Below are positions 42,828 through 53,906 of a DNA stretch of 64,000 nucleotides, one piece after another. The notes beneath the pieces were generated by a model. That model was given only the letters and a program-made list of their open reading frames with translations. It did no database searches and was not told where the DNA came from. A program made the translations under genes and the position numbers. The stretch is from Bacillus altitudinis 41KF2b (GTDB lineage Bacteria; Bacillota; Bacilli; Bacillales; Bacillaceae): contig NZ_ASJC01000009.1 in the NCBI RefSeq assembly GCF_000691145.1, positions 1 to 64,000 on the forward strand, in the 5' to 3' direction. The stretch's first letter is position 1. Every line of letters starts with the position of its first letter.

Positions 42828-43382
42828 GTGCTTCAACAACTTTTATCCAATGCGTTCACCATGGTTTTGATTATTTTAGTGATTAACATTGTCTATGTCT
42901 CTTTTTCCACTATGCGTTTAATTTTAACAATGAAAGGCAGAAGGTATGCAGCCGCTTTTGCTGGTACTGTCGAGATGCTGATTTATGTCATTGGTTTGAG
43001 TATCGTATTAGATAACTTAGATCAAGTACAAAATGTCATTGCGTATGCGCTAGGTTATGGAATTGGAATCATTGTCGGGATGAAAATTGAAGAGAAGCTG
43101 GCACTTGGCTACATTACTGTGAACGTGATTACAAAAGAAATCGATCTAGATCTCCCAAAACAATTGAGAGAAAAAGGATATGGCGTCACCAACTGGGTAG
43201 TAGGAGGTCTTGAAGGAGACCGGTCAGCGATGCAAATTTTAACACCGAGAAAATATGAACTGCAATTATATGAAACGATTAAAACGCTTGATTCAAAGGC
43301 GTTTATCATTTCGTATGAGCCCAAAACGATTCATGGCGGCTTCTGGGTGAAGGCTGTGAAGAAAAGGAGAATTAAAGAATGA
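42828..43382 (+). CDS. yebE: UPF0316 membrane protein YebE
   Basis: A 184-residue protein with three N-terminal spans ([49 protein letters not shown]) and a cytoplasmic DUF2179 domain ([20 protein letters not shown]). GTG 42828 is chosen because GGGGG lies about eight nt upstream and the length then equals B. subtilis YebE; the frame opens at 42810. DUF2179 proteins are of unknown function. Its stop overlaps yebG by 4 nt. Confidence 0.9.
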   Translation: MLQQLLSNAFTMVLIILVINIVYVSFSTMRLILTMKGRRYAAAFAGTVEMLIYVIGLSIVLDNLDQVQNVIAYALGYGIGIIVGMKIEEKLALGYITVNVITKEIDLDLPKQLREKGYGVTNWVVGGLEGDRSAMQILTPRKYELQLYETIKTLDSKAFIISYEPKTIHGGFWVKAVKKRRIKE

Positions 43383-43579
43383 CCGCAAAACCAAAGAAAA
43401 AGAAATTCTACGTGGAAGACAACATGACGATTGAACAAGTGTTGTCCCAGATGGCAGAGGAAGGCTACTCACCTGTCCGACGAATGGAGGAGCCCATCTT
43501 TCAGGAAAAGAAGGAAAATGGGTCGATTCAGATCATTCCGATTGGGAAAAAAATCGTATTTGAGGGAAAAATACTCTAA
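43379..43579 (+). CDS. yebG: NETI-motif protein YebG
   Basis: A 66-residue basic protein whose [22 protein letters not shown] core matches the NETI-motif family. It has no signal or membrane span. Function unknown. It is translationally coupled to yebE by ATGA overlap, and its stop codon overlaps the first PurR box of the pur operon. Confidence 0.85.
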   Translation: MTAKPKKKKFYVEDNMTIEQVLSQMAEEGYSPVRRMEEPIFQEKKENGSIQIIPIGKKIVFEGKIL

Positions 43580-43621
43580 ATCCGAACATTAAAACGACGA
43601 CTTCATAGATTGTTCGATAAA
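43578..43621. promoter_or_regulatory. PurR operator: inverted PurBox pair
   Basis: PurBox 1 at 43578-43590 has CCGAAC in a context that fits AWWWCCGAACWWT exactly. PurBox 2 at 43609-43621 is inverted (GTTCGA core, 11 of 13). They precede the pur promoter, as in B. subtilis, where PurR represses and PRPP relieves repression. Confidence 0.85.
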
Positions 43622-43625
43622 TCCG

Positions 43626-43654
43626 TTGACATCATGAACATCCGTTGTTAAGAT
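43626..43654 (+). promoter_or_regulatory. Sigma-A promoter of the pur operon
   Basis: TTGACA (43626-43631), 17-nt spacer, TAAGAT (43649-43654). The hexamers are those of the B. subtilis pur promoter. Confidence 0.92.
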
Positions 43655-43676
43655 AAACATGAAATCAAAACACGAG

Positions 43677-43846
43677 CCTCATATAATCTTGGGAATATGG
43701 CCCATAAGTTTCTACCCAGTTACCGTAAATGACTGGACTATGCAGGATAGTGAACAAAACTGACATGGCGTTTTAAAAGCGAACAGCGCTTACCATGGCC
43801 CGGTTTGTGTTGCTTCCTAACAATGCAATACAAACCGGGCCTTTTT
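43677..43846 (+). promoter_or_regulatory. Guanine riboswitch of the pur operon
   Basis: The aptamer (43677-43746) has GAATATGG, AAGTTTCTACC, CCGTAAATG and the guanine-selective C in GGACTATG; CCT-CATA and TATG-CAGG form P1. The terminator is a stem of about 20 bp with arms GGCCCGGTTTGT (43797-43808) and ACAAACCGGGCC (43830-43841), followed by five T. Guanine binding should promote termination before purE, adding to PurR control. Confidence 0.95.
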
Positions 43847-43929
43847 GTTCGGCGTTTGACAAGCTACTTAGGTTTGGGAAGCGTGTCAAACGGTACAAAA
43901 TCGAATAATAGCTTAAAGGTGGGGACAAA

Positions 43930-44418
43930 ATGAAGCCGCTTGTAGGTGTCATCATGGGAAGTACATCTGATTGGGAAACAATGAAACATGCGTGCGATAT
44001 CTTAGAGGAATTAAACATTCCGTATGAAAAACAGGTTGTATCTGCACATCGGACACCTGATTTGATGTTTGAATATGCGACTGAAGCAAGAGGTAAAGGA
44101 CTCAAGGTCATTATTGCCGGTGCTGGAGGCGCAGCACATTTACCGGGGATGGTCGCAGCAAAAACGACACTGCCGGTCATTGGTGTGCCCGTACAATCAA
44201 AAGCATTAAACGGGCTAGATTCCTTATTATCCATCGTTCAAATGCCAGGCGGTGTACCTGTTGCCACAGTGGCAATCGGCAAAGCTGGTGCAACAAATGC
44301 AGGCCTTTTAGCTGCACAAATGATTTCAGCATTTGATGAAGCCGTTGCAGCACGCCTTGAAGAAAGAAGAGAGCAAACAAAACAAACTGTATTAGAAAGC
44401 AGTGATCAGCTTGGCTAA
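43930..44418 (+). CDS. purE: N5-carboxyaminoimidazole ribonucleotide mutase PurE
   Basis: PurE converts N5-CAIR to CAIR. The 162-residue class I enzyme has GSTSDWETM at the substrate-binding loop, SAHRTPD, and [21 protein letters not shown] precedes ATG 43930. It is the first gene of the twelve-gene pur operon and its end overlaps purK. Confidence 0.97.
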   Translation: MKPLVGVIMGSTSDWETMKHACDILEELNIPYEKQVVSAHRTPDLMFEYATEARGKGLKVIIAGAGGAAHLPGMVAAKTTLPVIGVPVQSKALNGLDSLLSIVQMPGGVPVATVAIGKAGATNAGLLAAQMISAFDEAVAARLEERREQTKQTVLESSDQLG

Positions 44419-45553
44419 GCAGACCATTTTTCCAAACGCAACCATCGGTATCATTGGCGGCGGACAGCTTGGTAGATACATGGCCGTCAGTGCAAAGCAA
44501 ATGGGCTACCGGGCAGCAGTCCTTGACCCTGTCACACTTTCTCCTTGTGGACAGGTTGCTGATACAGAAATCACAGCCGCATACAGTGACCTTAAAGCGA
44601 TCAGGCAGCTGGCGGACATCAGTGATGTGGTCACATATGAATTTGAAAACATTGATTATGATGCACTCAATCAACTGAAGGAAGAGGCGTATTTACCGCA
44701 AGGAAGCGAACTCCTTCTTTTAACCCAAAACCGTGAAACGGAGAAAAAAGGGATTGTAGATGCAGGCTGTGAAGTCGCCCCTTATCGCATCGTTCATGAT
44801 GAGAAGGAGCTGGAAGACGCAGTAAATGCGCTTGGTTTGCCAGCTGTGCTGAAAACATGCAGAGGTGGTTACGACGGTAAAGGGCAGTACGTCATTAAAG
44901 AGAAGGATCAGCTTCATGAAGCTGTTGCACTTCTCACTCATGGGACATGTATTTTAGAAAGCTGGGTTCCTTTCCAAATGGAACTGTCCGTGATTGTGAC
45001 GCGGTCTGTTCATGGAGAAATTGCGACATTCCCAGTCGCTGAGAACATTCATAAGCACAATATTTTATTCCAAAGCATCGTGCCTGCACGGGTAGATGGC
45101 AGCATTCAGGAGAAAGCAAAAGAGCTGGCAACAACGCTTGCTGAAAAGCTAGGGCTGGTCGGTACGCTTGCTGTTGAACTGTTCCTGACAAATGAAGGAA
45201 AGCTGCTCGTCAATGAACTAGCACCGCGCCCGCATAACTCTGGACATTACACATTGGATTTATGTGAGACGAGTCAGTTTGAACAGCACATTCGCGCCAT
45301 ATGCGGTTTGCCGCTTGGCGGAACAGCTCTTTTATCGGAGGGTATGATGGTGAATTTGCTGGGCGATGAAGTGGACATCCCAAAAGAACATCCTGAGCTT
45401 TTAAAGGAAGCGAAGCTTTATCTATATGGCAAACATGAAGTAAAAGCCGGCCGCAAAATGGGGCATATGACATTTATGAAACAGCTTGATGATGAATGGA
45501 TGGCAAACATCACAAAGATATGGACTGAAAGAGATGGAGGAAACGGGAAATGA
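44411..45553 (+). CDS. purK: N5-carboxyaminoimidazole ribonucleotide synthase PurK
   Basis: PurK makes N5-CAIR from AIR, ATP and bicarbonate. It is an ATP-grasp enzyme: [15 protein letters not shown] near the start, [13 protein letters not shown] (ATP-binding) and [13 protein letters not shown] near the end. TTG 44411 gives 380 residues, the B. subtilis length, with GTGAT just upstream; GTG 44402 is an alternative. The start overlaps purE and the stop overlaps purB. Confidence 0.94.
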   Translation: MAKQTIFPNATIGIIGGGQLGRYMAVSAKQMGYRAAVLDPVTLSPCGQVADTEITAAYSDLKAIRQLADISDVVTYEFENIDYDALNQLKEEAYLPQGSELLLLTQNRETEKKGIVDAGCEVAPYRIVHDEKELEDAVNALGLPAVLKTCRGGYDGKGQYVIKEKDQLHEAVALLTHGTCILESWVPFQMELSVIVTRSVHGEIATFPVAENIHKHNILFQSIVPARVDGSIQEKAKELATTLAEKLGLVGTLAVELFLTNEGKLLVNELAPRPHNSGHYTLDLCETSQFEQHIRAICGLPLGGTALLSEGMMVNLLGDEVDIPKEHPELLKEAKLYLYGKHEVKAGRKMGHMTFMKQLDDEWMANITKIWTERDGGNGK

Positions 45554-46845
45554 TCGAACGTTACGCACGACCAGAAATGTCAGCAATCTGGACAGAGGAA
45601 AACAAATTTAATGCATGGCTTGAAGTAGAAATTCTCGCTTGTGAAGCTTGGGCAGAACTTGGCATCATTCCGAAAGAAGACGTTGTGACAATGCGCAAGA
45701 ATGCAAGCTTTGATATTGGACGTATTTTGGAGATTGAACAAGACACGCGCCACGACGTGGTTGCCTTTACGCGTGCTGTATCTGAATCTCTAGGAGAAGA
45801 AAGAAAGTGGGTTCATTACGGGTTAACATCTACAGACGTAGTGGATACGGCGCTTTCATATCTATTAAAACAGGCGAACGATATTTTGCTCAAGGACATT
45901 GAGAGATTTGTTGACATACTAAAAGAAAAAGCAAAAGAGCACAAATATACCGTCATGATGGGTCGTACACATGGTGTACACGCTGAACCGACAACATTTG
46001 GCCTGAAGCTTGGTCTTTGGTACGAAGAAATGAAGCGTAACTTAGAACGTTTTAAACAAGCAAAAGCCGGCATTGAATACGGTAAAATCTCTGGAGCTGT
46101 TGGCACATATGCGAACATCGACCCGTTTGTTGAGCAATATGTATGTGAGAAACTTGGCATCAAAGCTGCACCAATTTCAACCCAAACCTTGCAGCGTGAT
46201 CGTCATGCAGATTACATGGCAACCCTTGCTTTAGTGGCAACAAGCATTGAGAAATTTGCTGTTGAAATTCGTGGTCTTCAAAAGAGTGAAACACGTGAAG
46301 TAGAAGAATTCTTTGCAAAAGGACAAAAGGGATCATCAGCGATGCCGCATAAACGAAACCCAATCGGTTCTGAAAATATGACGGGAATTGCCCGCGTCAT
46401 CCGTGGTTATATGCTGACTGCTTATGAAAATGTACCACTTTGGCATGAGCGTGATATTTCTCATTCATCTGCTGAACGCATCATTTTACCAGATGCAACG
46501 ATTGCACTGAACTATATGCTGAACCGTTTCTCTAATATTGTGAAGAACTTGACGGTCTTCCCTGAGAATATGAAACGCAACATGGACCGCACACTTGGCT
46601 TGATCTACTCTCAGCGCGTTCTTCTTGCACTTATTGATACAGGTATGGCACGTGAAGAAGCATATGACACGGTTCAGCCAAAGGCGATGGAAGCTTGGGA
46701 AAAACAAGTACCATTCCGTTCATTAGTAGAAGCAGAAGAGAAAATCACCTCACGCTTAACACCTGAACAAATCGCTGACTGCTTCGATTACAACTATCAC
46801 TTGAAAAATGTCGATATGATTTTCGAACGTCTAGGTCTTGCGTAA
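45550..46845 (+). CDS. purB: Adenylosuccinate lyase PurB
   Basis: PurB splits SAICAR to AICAR and fumarate and adenylosuccinate to AMP and fumarate. The 431-residue protein has the fumarase-superfamily signature [12 protein letters not shown] (about residues 259-270), and the catalytic histidines lie in TRHDVVAF and [11 protein letters not shown]. It overlaps purK by 4 nt. It is followed by a 72-nt gap with a short CGCCTG/CAGGCG hairpin (46853-46872) before purC. Confidence 0.97.
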   Translation: MIERYARPEMSAIWTEENKFNAWLEVEILACEAWAELGIIPKEDVVTMRKNASFDIGRILEIEQDTRHDVVAFTRAVSESLGEERKWVHYGLTSTDVVDTALSYLLKQANDILLKDIERFVDILKEKAKEHKYTVMMGRTHGVHAEPTTFGLKLGLWYEEMKRNLERFKQAKAGIEYGKISGAVGTYANIDPFVEQYVCEKLGIKAAPISTQTLQRDRHADYMATLALVATSIEKFAVEIRGLQKSETREVEEFFAKGQKGSSAMPHKRNPIGSENMTGIARVIRGYMLTAYENVPLWHERDISHSSAERIILPDATIALNYMLNRFSNIVKNLTVFPENMKRNMDRTLGLIYSQRVLLALIDTGMAREEAYDTVQPKAMEAWEKQVPFRSLVEAEEKITSRLTPEQIADCFDYNYHLKNVDMIFERLGLA

Positions 46846-46917
46846 GAAATGGGCCGCCTGCTAGTCAGGCGCCTAATCCTGAAAATTGCCAACATTCAAA
46901 TTAGGAGGCCAATCTGA

Positions 46918-47640
46918 ATGACTGTGAAACAAGAACTTCTCTACGAAGGCAAAGCGAAAAGAATCTATCAGACCGATGACGAGCATATTTTATATGTTGA
47001 ATATAAAGACTCAGCTACAGCATTTAACGGTGAAAAGAAAGCGGAAATTGAAGGCAAAGGCAGACTGAATAATGAAATTTCTAGCTTGATTTTTCAAATG
47101 CTACATGAGAAAGGGATCAACAATCACTTTGTGAAACGCCTATCTGAAACAGAACAGCTCATTCAAAAGGTAGACATCGTACCGCTTGAAGTCGTTGTGC
47201 GAAACGTGGTGGCAGGCAGTATGTCAAAACGTCTTGGGATTCCAGAGGGAACGAAACTGGACACACCTTTGATCGAGTTTTACTACAAAGATGATGCACT
47301 CGGCGATCCGCTCATTACAGAAGATCATATTCGCATTTTACATGCAGCGACACCTGAACAGGTGGAGGAAATGAAACAAATCACAAGACAAGTGAATGAA
47401 GAATTGAAGCAAATCTTCTCAGATTGCCATGTGAATTTAATTGATTTCAAGCTTGAATTCGGAATAGATCACGAGAATCGTATTTTGCTAGCTGATGAGA
47501 TTTCACCTGATACGTGCAGGCTTTGGGACAAAGACACAAACGAAAAGCTTGATAAAGACGTGTTCAGACGAAACCTGGGCGGCTTAACAAATGCATACGA
47601 AGAAATTTTCAAAAGACTTGGAGGCCATAAACATGTATAA
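46918..47640 (+). CDS. purC: SAICAR synthase PurC
   Basis: PurC joins CAIR with aspartate using ATP. The 240-residue protein starts LLYEGKAKRIYQTDDE (ATP-binding), contains VVRNVVAGSMSKRLG, and has DFKLEFG and DEISPDTCRLWD motifs. TAGGAGG precedes ATG 46918. Its last 8 nt overlap purS. Confidence 0.97.
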   Translation: MTVKQELLYEGKAKRIYQTDDEHILYVEYKDSATAFNGEKKAEIEGKGRLNNEISSLIFQMLHEKGINNHFVKRLSETEQLIQKVDIVPLEVVVRNVVAGSMSKRLGIPEGTKLDTPLIEFYYKDDALGDPLITEDHIRILHAATPEQVEEMKQITRQVNEELKQIFSDCHVNLIDFKLEFGIDHENRILLADEISPDTCRLWDKDTNEKLDKDVFRRNLGGLTNAYEEIFKRLGGHKHV

Positions 47641-47887
47641 AGTGAAAATTTTTGTCAGCTTAAAAGAGAGCGTTCTTGATCCACAAGGAAGTGCCGTGCA
47701 GCACGCTTTGCACAGCATGTCTTATCAGGAAGTAAAGGATGTCCGTATCGGGAAATATATGGAGCTAGTCATTGAGAAATCAGATCGTGACTTAGATACA
47801 GTGGTCAAAGAAATGTGTGAAAAATTGCTTGCCAACACGGTGATTGAAGATTACCGCTATGAGGTGGAGGAGGTTGTCGCACAGTGA
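47633..47887 (+). CDS. purS: FGAM synthase small subunit PurS
   Basis: PurS is the small structural subunit that holds PurQ and PurL together in Gram-positive FGAM synthase. ATG 47633 with TTGGAGG upstream gives 84 residues, the usual length, starting [12 protein letters not shown]. The frame is open back to 47591 inside purC. It overlaps purC by 8 nt and purQ by 4 nt. Confidence 0.96.
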   Translation: MYKVKIFVSLKESVLDPQGSAVQHALHSMSYQEVKDVRIGKYMELVIEKSDRDLDTVVKEMCEKLLANTVIEDYRYEVEEVVAQ

Positions 47888-48567
47888 AGTTTGCAGTGAT
47901 CGTCTTGCCTGGCTCTAACTGTGATATCGATATGTACCATGCGATTCAAGATGAGTTAGGTGAACAAGTTGAATATGTATGGCACGACGAAACGAGTCTT
48001 GATGGTTTTGACGGTGTACTCGTACCAGGCGGTTTCTCTTATGGGGATTACTTAAGATGCGGTGCGATTGCTCGTTTTTCTAACATCATGCCGGCTGTGA
48101 AAAAAGCAGCTGCGGAAGGAAAACCTGTTCTTGGTGTTTGTAACGGGTTCCAAATTCTTCAGGAGCTTGGCATTTTGCCAGGTGCAATGAGACGGAATAA
48201 AGATCTAAAATTTATCTGTCGTCCAGTTGAACTCATTGTAGAGAACAACGAAACGCAATTTACAAGCGGTTATCAAAAAGGTGAATCGATTACGATTCCT
48301 GTAGCACACGGTGAAGGCAACTTCTACTGTGACGAAGACACGTTAGCGAAGCTGATTGAACGAGGCCAAATCGCTTTCACTTACGGTGACGATATTAACG
48401 GCAGTGTCAATCGAATTGCAGGTGTAACGAATGAACAGGGCAATGTACTCGGCATGATGCCGCACCCTGAGCGCGCGGTTGACTCATTACTAGGCAGCGC
48501 AGACGGACTTAAATTGTTTCAATCTATCGTGAAAAATTGGAGGGACACTCATGTCACTACTGCTTGA
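47884..48567 (+). CDS. purQ: FGAM synthase glutaminase subunit PurQ
   Basis: PurQ releases ammonia from glutamine for FGAM synthesis. The 227-residue class I amidotransferase has GVCNGFQIL with the catalytic Cys and [10 protein letters not shown] with the catalytic His. It starts at GTG 47884 with GTGGAGGAGG upstream, overlapping purS by 4 nt and purL by 17 nt. Confidence 0.97.
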   Translation: MKFAVIVLPGSNCDIDMYHAIQDELGEQVEYVWHDETSLDGFDGVLVPGGFSYGDYLRCGAIARFSNIMPAVKKAAAEGKPVLGVCNGFQILQELGILPGAMRRNKDLKFICRPVELIVENNETQFTSGYQKGESITIPVAHGEGNFYCDEDTLAKLIERGQIAFTYGDDINGSVNRIAGVTNEQGNVLGMMPHPERAVDSLLGSADGLKLFQSIVKNWRDTHVTTA

Positions 48568-50782
48568 ACCAAGTCACAAGCAAATTAAAGAAGAGAAATT
48601 GTATCAGCAAATGGGATTGAGTGATGAAGAATTCGCTTTAATCGAATCCATTATTGGCAGGCTGCCAAACTACACAGAAACGGGTATCTTTTCTGTCATG
48701 TGGTCAGAGCATTGTAGTTATAAAAACTCAAAGCCTGTTTTAAGCAAATTCCCGACAAAAGGAGAGCATGTTCTGCAAGGTCCTGGGGAAGGCGCTGGAA
48801 TCGTTGATATTGGAGACAACCAAGCGGTTGTATTTAAAATCGAATCACATAACCATCCATCTGCAATTGAACCGTATCAAGGAGCGGCAACAGGTGTCGG
48901 CGGAATCATCCGTGATGTATTCTCCATGGGTGCTCGTCCAATTGCGGTATTAAACTCTCTTCGTTTTGGTGAACTGACTTCACCGCGCGTGAAGTACTTG
49001 TTTGAAGAAGTAGTGGCAGGGATTGCAGGCTATGGAAACTGTATCGGTATTCCAACAGTCGGCGGAGAAGTTCATTTTGATCAAAGCTATGAAGGCAACC
49101 CGCTCGTTAACGCGATGTGTGTAGGGTTAATCAACCATGAAGACATCAAGAAAGGGCAGGCAAAAGGTGTTGGCAATACGGTCATGTACGTTGGTGCTAA
49201 AACGGGACGTGACGGGATTCACGGTGCAACATTTGCGTCTGAAGAATTTTCTGATGAATCAGAAGAAAAACGTTCAGCGGTTCAAGTCGGCGATCCGTTC
49301 ATGGAAAAGCTTTTGCTTGAAGCATGCCTTGAAGTCATCAAAAATGATGCGCTTGTGGGCATTCAAGATATGGGAGCGGCTGGCTTAACTAGCTCAAGTG
49401 CAGAGATGGCAAGTAAAGCCGGTTCAGGTATCGAAATGAACCTAGACCTGATCCCTCAGCGTGAAACAGGCATGTCAGCGTATGAAATGATGCTGTCTGA
49501 ATCCCAAGAGAGAATGCTGTTGGTCATTGAAAAAGGCCGTGAGCAAGAAATCATTGATATTTTTGAAAAATACGATCTTGAAGCAGTCTCAGTCGGTCAT
49601 GTGACAGACGATAAAATGCTTCGTTTACTCCATCAAGGAGAAGTAGTGTGTGAGCTTCCAGTTGATGCACTTGCAGAAGAAGCACCGGTTTATCACAAGC
49701 CGTCAAGTGAGCCTGCATACTATCGTGAGTTTTTAGAAACAAAAGTGGAAGCTCCAGCGATCACAGATGCAGCAGATACGTTGAAACAGCTGTTAAAACA
49801 GCCAACGATTGCGAGTAAAGAATGGGTTTACGATCAATACGACTATATGGTTCGTACAAACACTGTCGTTGCACCTGGCTCTGATGCGGGCGTGCTTAGA
49901 ATCCGTGGGACGAAAAAAGCTCTTGCGATGACAACAGATTGTAATGCACGTTATCTTTACCTTGATCCAGAGGTCGGCGGGAAAATCGCCGTCGCAGAAG
50001 CCGCACGTAACATTGTCTGCTCAGGCGCTCGTCCGCTTGCAGTAACAGATAACTTGAACTTCGGTAACCCGGAGAAACCAGAAATCTTCTGGCAGATTGA
50101 AAAGTCTGCTGACGGCATTAGCGAAGCTTGCCGTACATTAAGTACACCGGTCATCGGCGGTAACGTCTCTTTATATAACGAGTCAAATGGAACAGCCATT
50201 TACCCAACGCCAGTTATTGGCATGGTTGGTTTGATTGAAGATACAGCTCATATTACGACTCAATCGTTCCAACAGGCAGGCGATGTGATTTTCGTCATTG
50301 GTGAAACGAAGGAAGAATTTGCAGGCAGTGAGCTTCAAAAAATGACAGAAGGCCGTATCTACGGAAAAGCACCAGAAATTGATTTGGATGTAGAACTGGC
50401 GCGTCAAGAAGCCCTTTTAGCAGCGATTCAAAACGGACTTGTTCAGTCAGCACATGATGTGTCTGAAGGCGGTCTTGGTGTAGCACTAGCTGAAAGTACA
50501 TTTGGAACAGATGGTCTTGGCGCTGATATCCAGATCGATCTAAACAGCGCAGCATCACTATTCAGTGAATCACAGTCACGTTTTGTCGTCACAGTGAAAC
50601 CAGAAAATCGCGAAGCGTTTGCTGCGGCTGTGCAAGATGCAAAAGAAGTCGGAACGGTCACAAATGATGGTGTATTCACTGTCAAAAATCAAGAAGGACA
50701 ACAATGGATTCATGCGGCAGTCAACGAGCTTGAACGCGCATGGAAAGGAGCGATCCCATGCTTGCTGAAATCAGAGGCTTAA
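48551..50782 (+). CDS. purL: FGAM synthase large subunit PurL
   Basis: PurL is the ATP-dependent synthetase that makes FGAM from FGAR and ammonia. At 743 residues it is the short (Gram-positive) PurL that needs PurS and PurQ. It contains [33 protein letters not shown] and [17 protein letters not shown], with two AIRS-type halves. It overlaps purQ, and its end overlaps the purF start region. Confidence 0.98.
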   Translation: MSLLLEPSHKQIKEEKLYQQMGLSDEEFALIESIIGRLPNYTETGIFSVMWSEHCSYKNSKPVLSKFPTKGEHVLQGPGEGAGIVDIGDNQAVVFKIESHNHPSAIEPYQGAATGVGGIIRDVFSMGARPIAVLNSLRFGELTSPRVKYLFEEVVAGIAGYGNCIGIPTVGGEVHFDQSYEGNPLVNAMCVGLINHEDIKKGQAKGVGNTVMYVGAKTGRDGIHGATFASEEFSDESEEKRSAVQVGDPFMEKLLLEACLEVIKNDALVGIQDMGAAGLTSSSAEMASKAGSGIEMNLDLIPQRETGMSAYEMMLSESQERMLLVIEKGREQEIIDIFEKYDLEAVSVGHVTDDKMLRLLHQGEVVCELPVDALAEEAPVYHKPSSEPAYYREFLETKVEAPAITDAADTLKQLLKQPTIASKEWVYDQYDYMVRTNTVVAPGSDAGVLRIRGTKKALAMTTDCNARYLYLDPEVGGKIAVAEAARNIVCSGARPLAVTDNLNFGNPEKPEIFWQIEKSADGISEACRTLSTPVIGGNVSLYNESNGTAIYPTPVIGMVGLIEDTAHITTQSFQQAGDVIFVIGETKEEFAGSELQKMTEGRIYGKAPEIDLDVELARQEALLAAIQNGLVQSAHDVSEGGLGVALAESTFGTDGLGADIQIDLNSAASLFSESQSRFVVTVKPENREAFAAAVQDAKEVGTVTNDGVFTVKNQEGQQWIHAAVNELERAWKGAIPCLLKSEA

Positions 50783-52188
50783 ACGAAGAATGTGGCGTCT
50801 TTGGGGTTTGGGGACACGAAGAAGCCCCGCAAATCACCTATTACGGATTGCATAGCCTTCAGCACCGAGGACAAGAAGGTGCGGGAATTATTGCAACAGA
50901 CGGTGAAAACCTGACGTCACACAAAGGCCTTGGACTGATTACGGAAGTGTTCCAAAACGGTGAGCTTAAGGATTTAAAGGGAAAAGGTGCGATCGGACAC
51001 GTTCGGTATGCGACAGCAGGTGGAGGCGGCTTTGAGAATGTGCAGCCTCTCTTCTTCCGCTCGCAAAACAATGGCAGTCTTGCCCTTGCTCATAATGGAA
51101 ACTTGGTCAATGCAACGCAATTAAAGCAACAGCTAGAGAACCAAGGAAGTATTTTTCAAACGTCTTCTGATACCGAAGTGCTTGCTCACTTAATTAAGCG
51201 CAGCGGATATATGGATTTGAAGGATCAAATCAAAAATGCTCTGTCTATGTTAAAAGGAGCTTATGCTTTCTTAATCATGACGGAAACAGAAATGATCGTA
51301 GCGCTTGATCCGAACGGATTACGCCCACTTTCACTTGGTATGCTTGGGGATGCTTATGTTGTCGCTTCTGAAACATGTGCATTTGATGTCGTCGGTGCTA
51401 CCTATTTACGAGATGTAGAGCCTGGCGAAATGCTGATCATTAATGATGAAGGCTTAAAATCTGAGCGCTTTTCGATGAACATTAACCGCAGCATGTGCAG
51501 CATGGAATACATTTATTTCTCAAGACCGGACAGCAATATCAATGGCATCAACGTGCATAGTGCGAGAAAGAATCTTGGCAAGAAGCTTGCAGAAGAAGCA
51601 CATGTCGAAGCAGATGTCGTGACAGGTGTGCCAGACTCCAGTATTTCTGCAGCGATTGGTTATGCCGAAGCAACAGGTATTCCATATGAGCTAGGTTTAA
51701 TTAAAAACCGTTATGTCGGCCGGACATTTATTCAGCCTTCTCAAGCATTGCGTGAGCAGGGCGTGCGAATGAAGCTGTCTGCCGTGCGCGGGGTGGTCGA
51801 AGGCAAACGTGTCGTCATGGTGGATGATTCCATCGTACGAGGAACAACAAGCCGCCGAATTGTAACGATGCTAAGAGAAGCGGGTGCGACGGAAGTGCAT
51901 GTACGCATCAGTTCACCGCCAATTGCTCATCCGTGTTTTTATGGAATTGATACGTCTACACACGAAGAGCTGATTGCGTCATCTCATTCAGTGGAAGAAA
52001 TTAGACAGGAAATCGGTGCAGACTCCATTGCATTTTTATCTGTAGACGGTTTAATGGACGGGATTGGCAGAAAGTATGATGATCCGCAGCGCGGTCAGTG
52101 TTTAGCATGCTTTACTGGAAAATACCCGACCGAAATTTATGAAGATACTGTCCTTCCTCATGTGAAGGAAACAGTCCTGACGAAATAA
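50758..52188 (+). CDS. purF: Amidophosphoribosyltransferase PurF
   Basis: PurF makes 5-phosphoribosylamine from PRPP and glutamine, the committed step. ATG 50758 with AAAGGAGCG upstream gives 476 residues. The eleven residues before Cys12 ([12 protein letters not shown]) are the propeptide removed to expose the N-terminal nucleophile. The PRPP motif [14 protein letters not shown] and the cysteines of the iron-sulfur cluster (including GQCLACF) are present. The frame is open back to 50740 inside purL. Confidence 0.97.
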   Translation: MLAEIRGLNEECGVFGVWGHEEAPQITYYGLHSLQHRGQEGAGIIATDGENLTSHKGLGLITEVFQNGELKDLKGKGAIGHVRYATAGGGGFENVQPLFFRSQNNGSLALAHNGNLVNATQLKQQLENQGSIFQTSSDTEVLAHLIKRSGYMDLKDQIKNALSMLKGAYAFLIMTETEMIVALDPNGLRPLSLGMLGDAYVVASETCAFDVVGATYLRDVEPGEMLIINDEGLKSERFSMNINRSMCSMEYIYFSRPDSNINGINVHSARKNLGKKLAEEAHVEADVVTGVPDSSISAAIGYAEATGIPYELGLIKNRYVGRTFIQPSQALREQGVRMKLSAVRGVVEGKRVVMVDDSIVRGTTSRRIVTMLREAGATEVHVRISSPPIAHPCFYGIDTSTHEELIASSHSVEEIRQEIGADSIAFLSVDGLMDGIGRKYDDPQRGQCLACFTGKYPTEIYEDTVLPHVKETVLTK

Positions 52189-52198
52189 TCGAATAATG

Positions 52199-52238
52199 GA
52201 GCAGCAGTCAACGTGATTTGATATGCTGCTCTTTCATT
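52199..52238 (+). other. Hairpin in the purF-purM gap
   Basis: GAGCAGCA (52199-52206) and TGCTGCTC (52224-52231) form an 8-bp stem followed by TTTCATT. It could be a partial terminator or a stability hairpin that separates purF from purM expression. Confidence 0.5.
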
Positions 52239-52284
52239 CTGCCGAAAATACATGAAAGACAAGCAGATAAAAGGAGTGAATGGG

Positions 52285-53325
52285 ATGTCAGAAGCATATA
52301 AAAACGCCGGTGTCGACATCGAAGCAGGATACGAAGCCGTTAAACGAATGAAAACACACGTAGAACGTACAAAAAGAGCAGGTGTCATGGGGGCTCTAGG
52401 CGGATTTGGCGGTATGTTTGATTTATCTGAACTGCCATACAAAAAGCCCGTTCTTGTCTCAGGAACAGATGGTGTTGGTACGAAATTAAAACTCGCTTTT
52501 TTAATGGATCAACACGATACGATCGGTGTAGATGCTGTTGCTATGTGTGTGAACGATGTACTTGCACAAGGGGCAGAGCCGCTCTTTTTCTTAGATTACT
52601 TAGCAGTTGGAAAAGCAGATCCTTTGAAAATTGAATCCATCGTCAAAGGTGTAGCTGACGGATGCGAGCAGTCTGGTTCAGCGCTTGTCGGCGGAGAGAC
52701 AGCAGAAATGCCGGGTCTTTACACAGAAGAAGAATATGATATTGCCGGATTTTCTGTAGGTGTCGTTGAAAAGGATGAAATCGTCACAGGAGAGAACATC
52801 CAGGAAGGGCATTTGCTGATTGGACTCAGCTCTAGCGGAATTCATAGCAATGGCTATTCTCTTGTACGAAAAGTATTGCTGGAAGACGCAGGTCTAGACC
52901 TTCACCAAACGTATGAACCTTTTACAAGACCGCTTGGAGAAGAGCTGCTGGAACCGACGAAGATTTATGTCAAGCCTGTTCTTAAACAAGTGAAAGCTGG
53001 CAAGGTTGACGGTATGGCACATGTGACAGGCGGTGGCTTTATTGAGAACTTACCACGTATGCTACCTGAAGGACTTGGTGTTGAGATTGATAATGGCTCA
53101 TGGCCGGTCCCGCCTATTTTCTCCTTTATTCAAGAAAAAGGGCAATTGAAAGCAGAAGACATGTTCAATGTATTTAATATGGGCATCGGCTTTGTCCTAG
53201 CCGTCAAAGAGGATGATCTTGTGGATGTGATCAGTGGACTTGAACAAGACGGAGAGAAAGCCTTTCTTATCGGACGAGTTCAAAAAGGAGAAGGCGTCAC
53301 TTTCGGTGGTGGAAGCCTCTCATGA
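52285..53325 (+). CDS. purM: Phosphoribosylformylglycinamidine cyclo-ligase PurM
   Basis: PurM closes FGAM to AIR with ATP. ATG 52285 behind AAAGGAGTG gives 346 residues, the usual length. [24 protein letters not shown] and [16 protein letters not shown] are the AIRS-family motifs. Its stop overlaps purN by 4 nt. Confidence 0.97.
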   Translation: MSEAYKNAGVDIEAGYEAVKRMKTHVERTKRAGVMGALGGFGGMFDLSELPYKKPVLVSGTDGVGTKLKLAFLMDQHDTIGVDAVAMCVNDVLAQGAEPLFFLDYLAVGKADPLKIESIVKGVADGCEQSGSALVGGETAEMPGLYTEEEYDIAGFSVGVVEKDEIVTGENIQEGHLLIGLSSSGIHSNGYSLVRKVLLEDAGLDLHQTYEPFTRPLGEELLEPTKIYVKPVLKQVKAGKVDGMAHVTGGGFIENLPRMLPEGLGVEIDNGSWPVPPIFSFIQEKGQLKAEDMFNVFNMGIGFVLAVKEDDLVDVISGLEQDGEKAFLIGRVQKGEGVTFGGGSLS

Positions 53326-53891
53326 AAAAGTTTGCGATCTTCGCCTCTGGAAGCGGGACAAATTTTCAAGCCATTATTGATACGTTAAAAGAAGAACAGT
53401 GGCCGGCAAAAGCCGCCATTGTGATCTGTGATAAACCGGGTGCGAAGGTGCTGGAGCGGGCAGAGAAAGAGGGCATTCCGTCCTTTTCTTTTACGCCGAA
53501 GGCTTTCCCGAGTAAAGCCGCTTTTGAGCAAACCATCATTGAACAGCTGAAGCTGCATGAAGTGGAATGGATTTTCCTCGCTGGGTATATGCGACTGATC
53601 GGTCCGACATTGCTTGATGCATTTAGAGGGAAAATCGTGAATATCCACCCTTCTTTACTGCCAGCATTTCCTGGACTCGATGCGATTGGACAAGCCTATC
53701 AAGCAGGAGTCAAAGTGGCTGGTATCACGGTTCATTATGTCGACGAAGGCATGGATACCGGCCCGATTATTGATCAAGCAGCCATTCATATTGAACAAGG
53801 GGAAGACCTTGAATCCATTGAAAAAAGAATGCATGAATTAGAACACACACTATATCCAAAAGTGATCAAATCACTTTTAGAATTATCTTAA
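53322..53891 (+). CDS. purN: Phosphoribosylglycinamide formyltransferase PurN
   Basis: PurN transfers formyl from 10-formyl-THF to GAR. The 189 residues contain [10 protein letters not shown], the active-site [12 protein letters not shown] (Asn and His) and [17 protein letters not shown] with the catalytic Asp. It overlaps purM by 4 nt and is 15 nt before purH. Confidence 0.96.
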   Translation: MKKFAIFASGSGTNFQAIIDTLKEEQWPAKAAIVICDKPGAKVLERAEKEGIPSFSFTPKAFPSKAAFEQTIIEQLKLHEVEWIFLAGYMRLIGPTLLDAFRGKIVNIHPSLLPAFPGLDAIGQAYQAGVKVAGITVHYVDEGMDTGPIIDQAAIHIEQGEDLESIEKRMHELEHTLYPKVIKSLLELS

Positions 53892-53906
53892 TGAGGTGAC
53901 AAAGGC

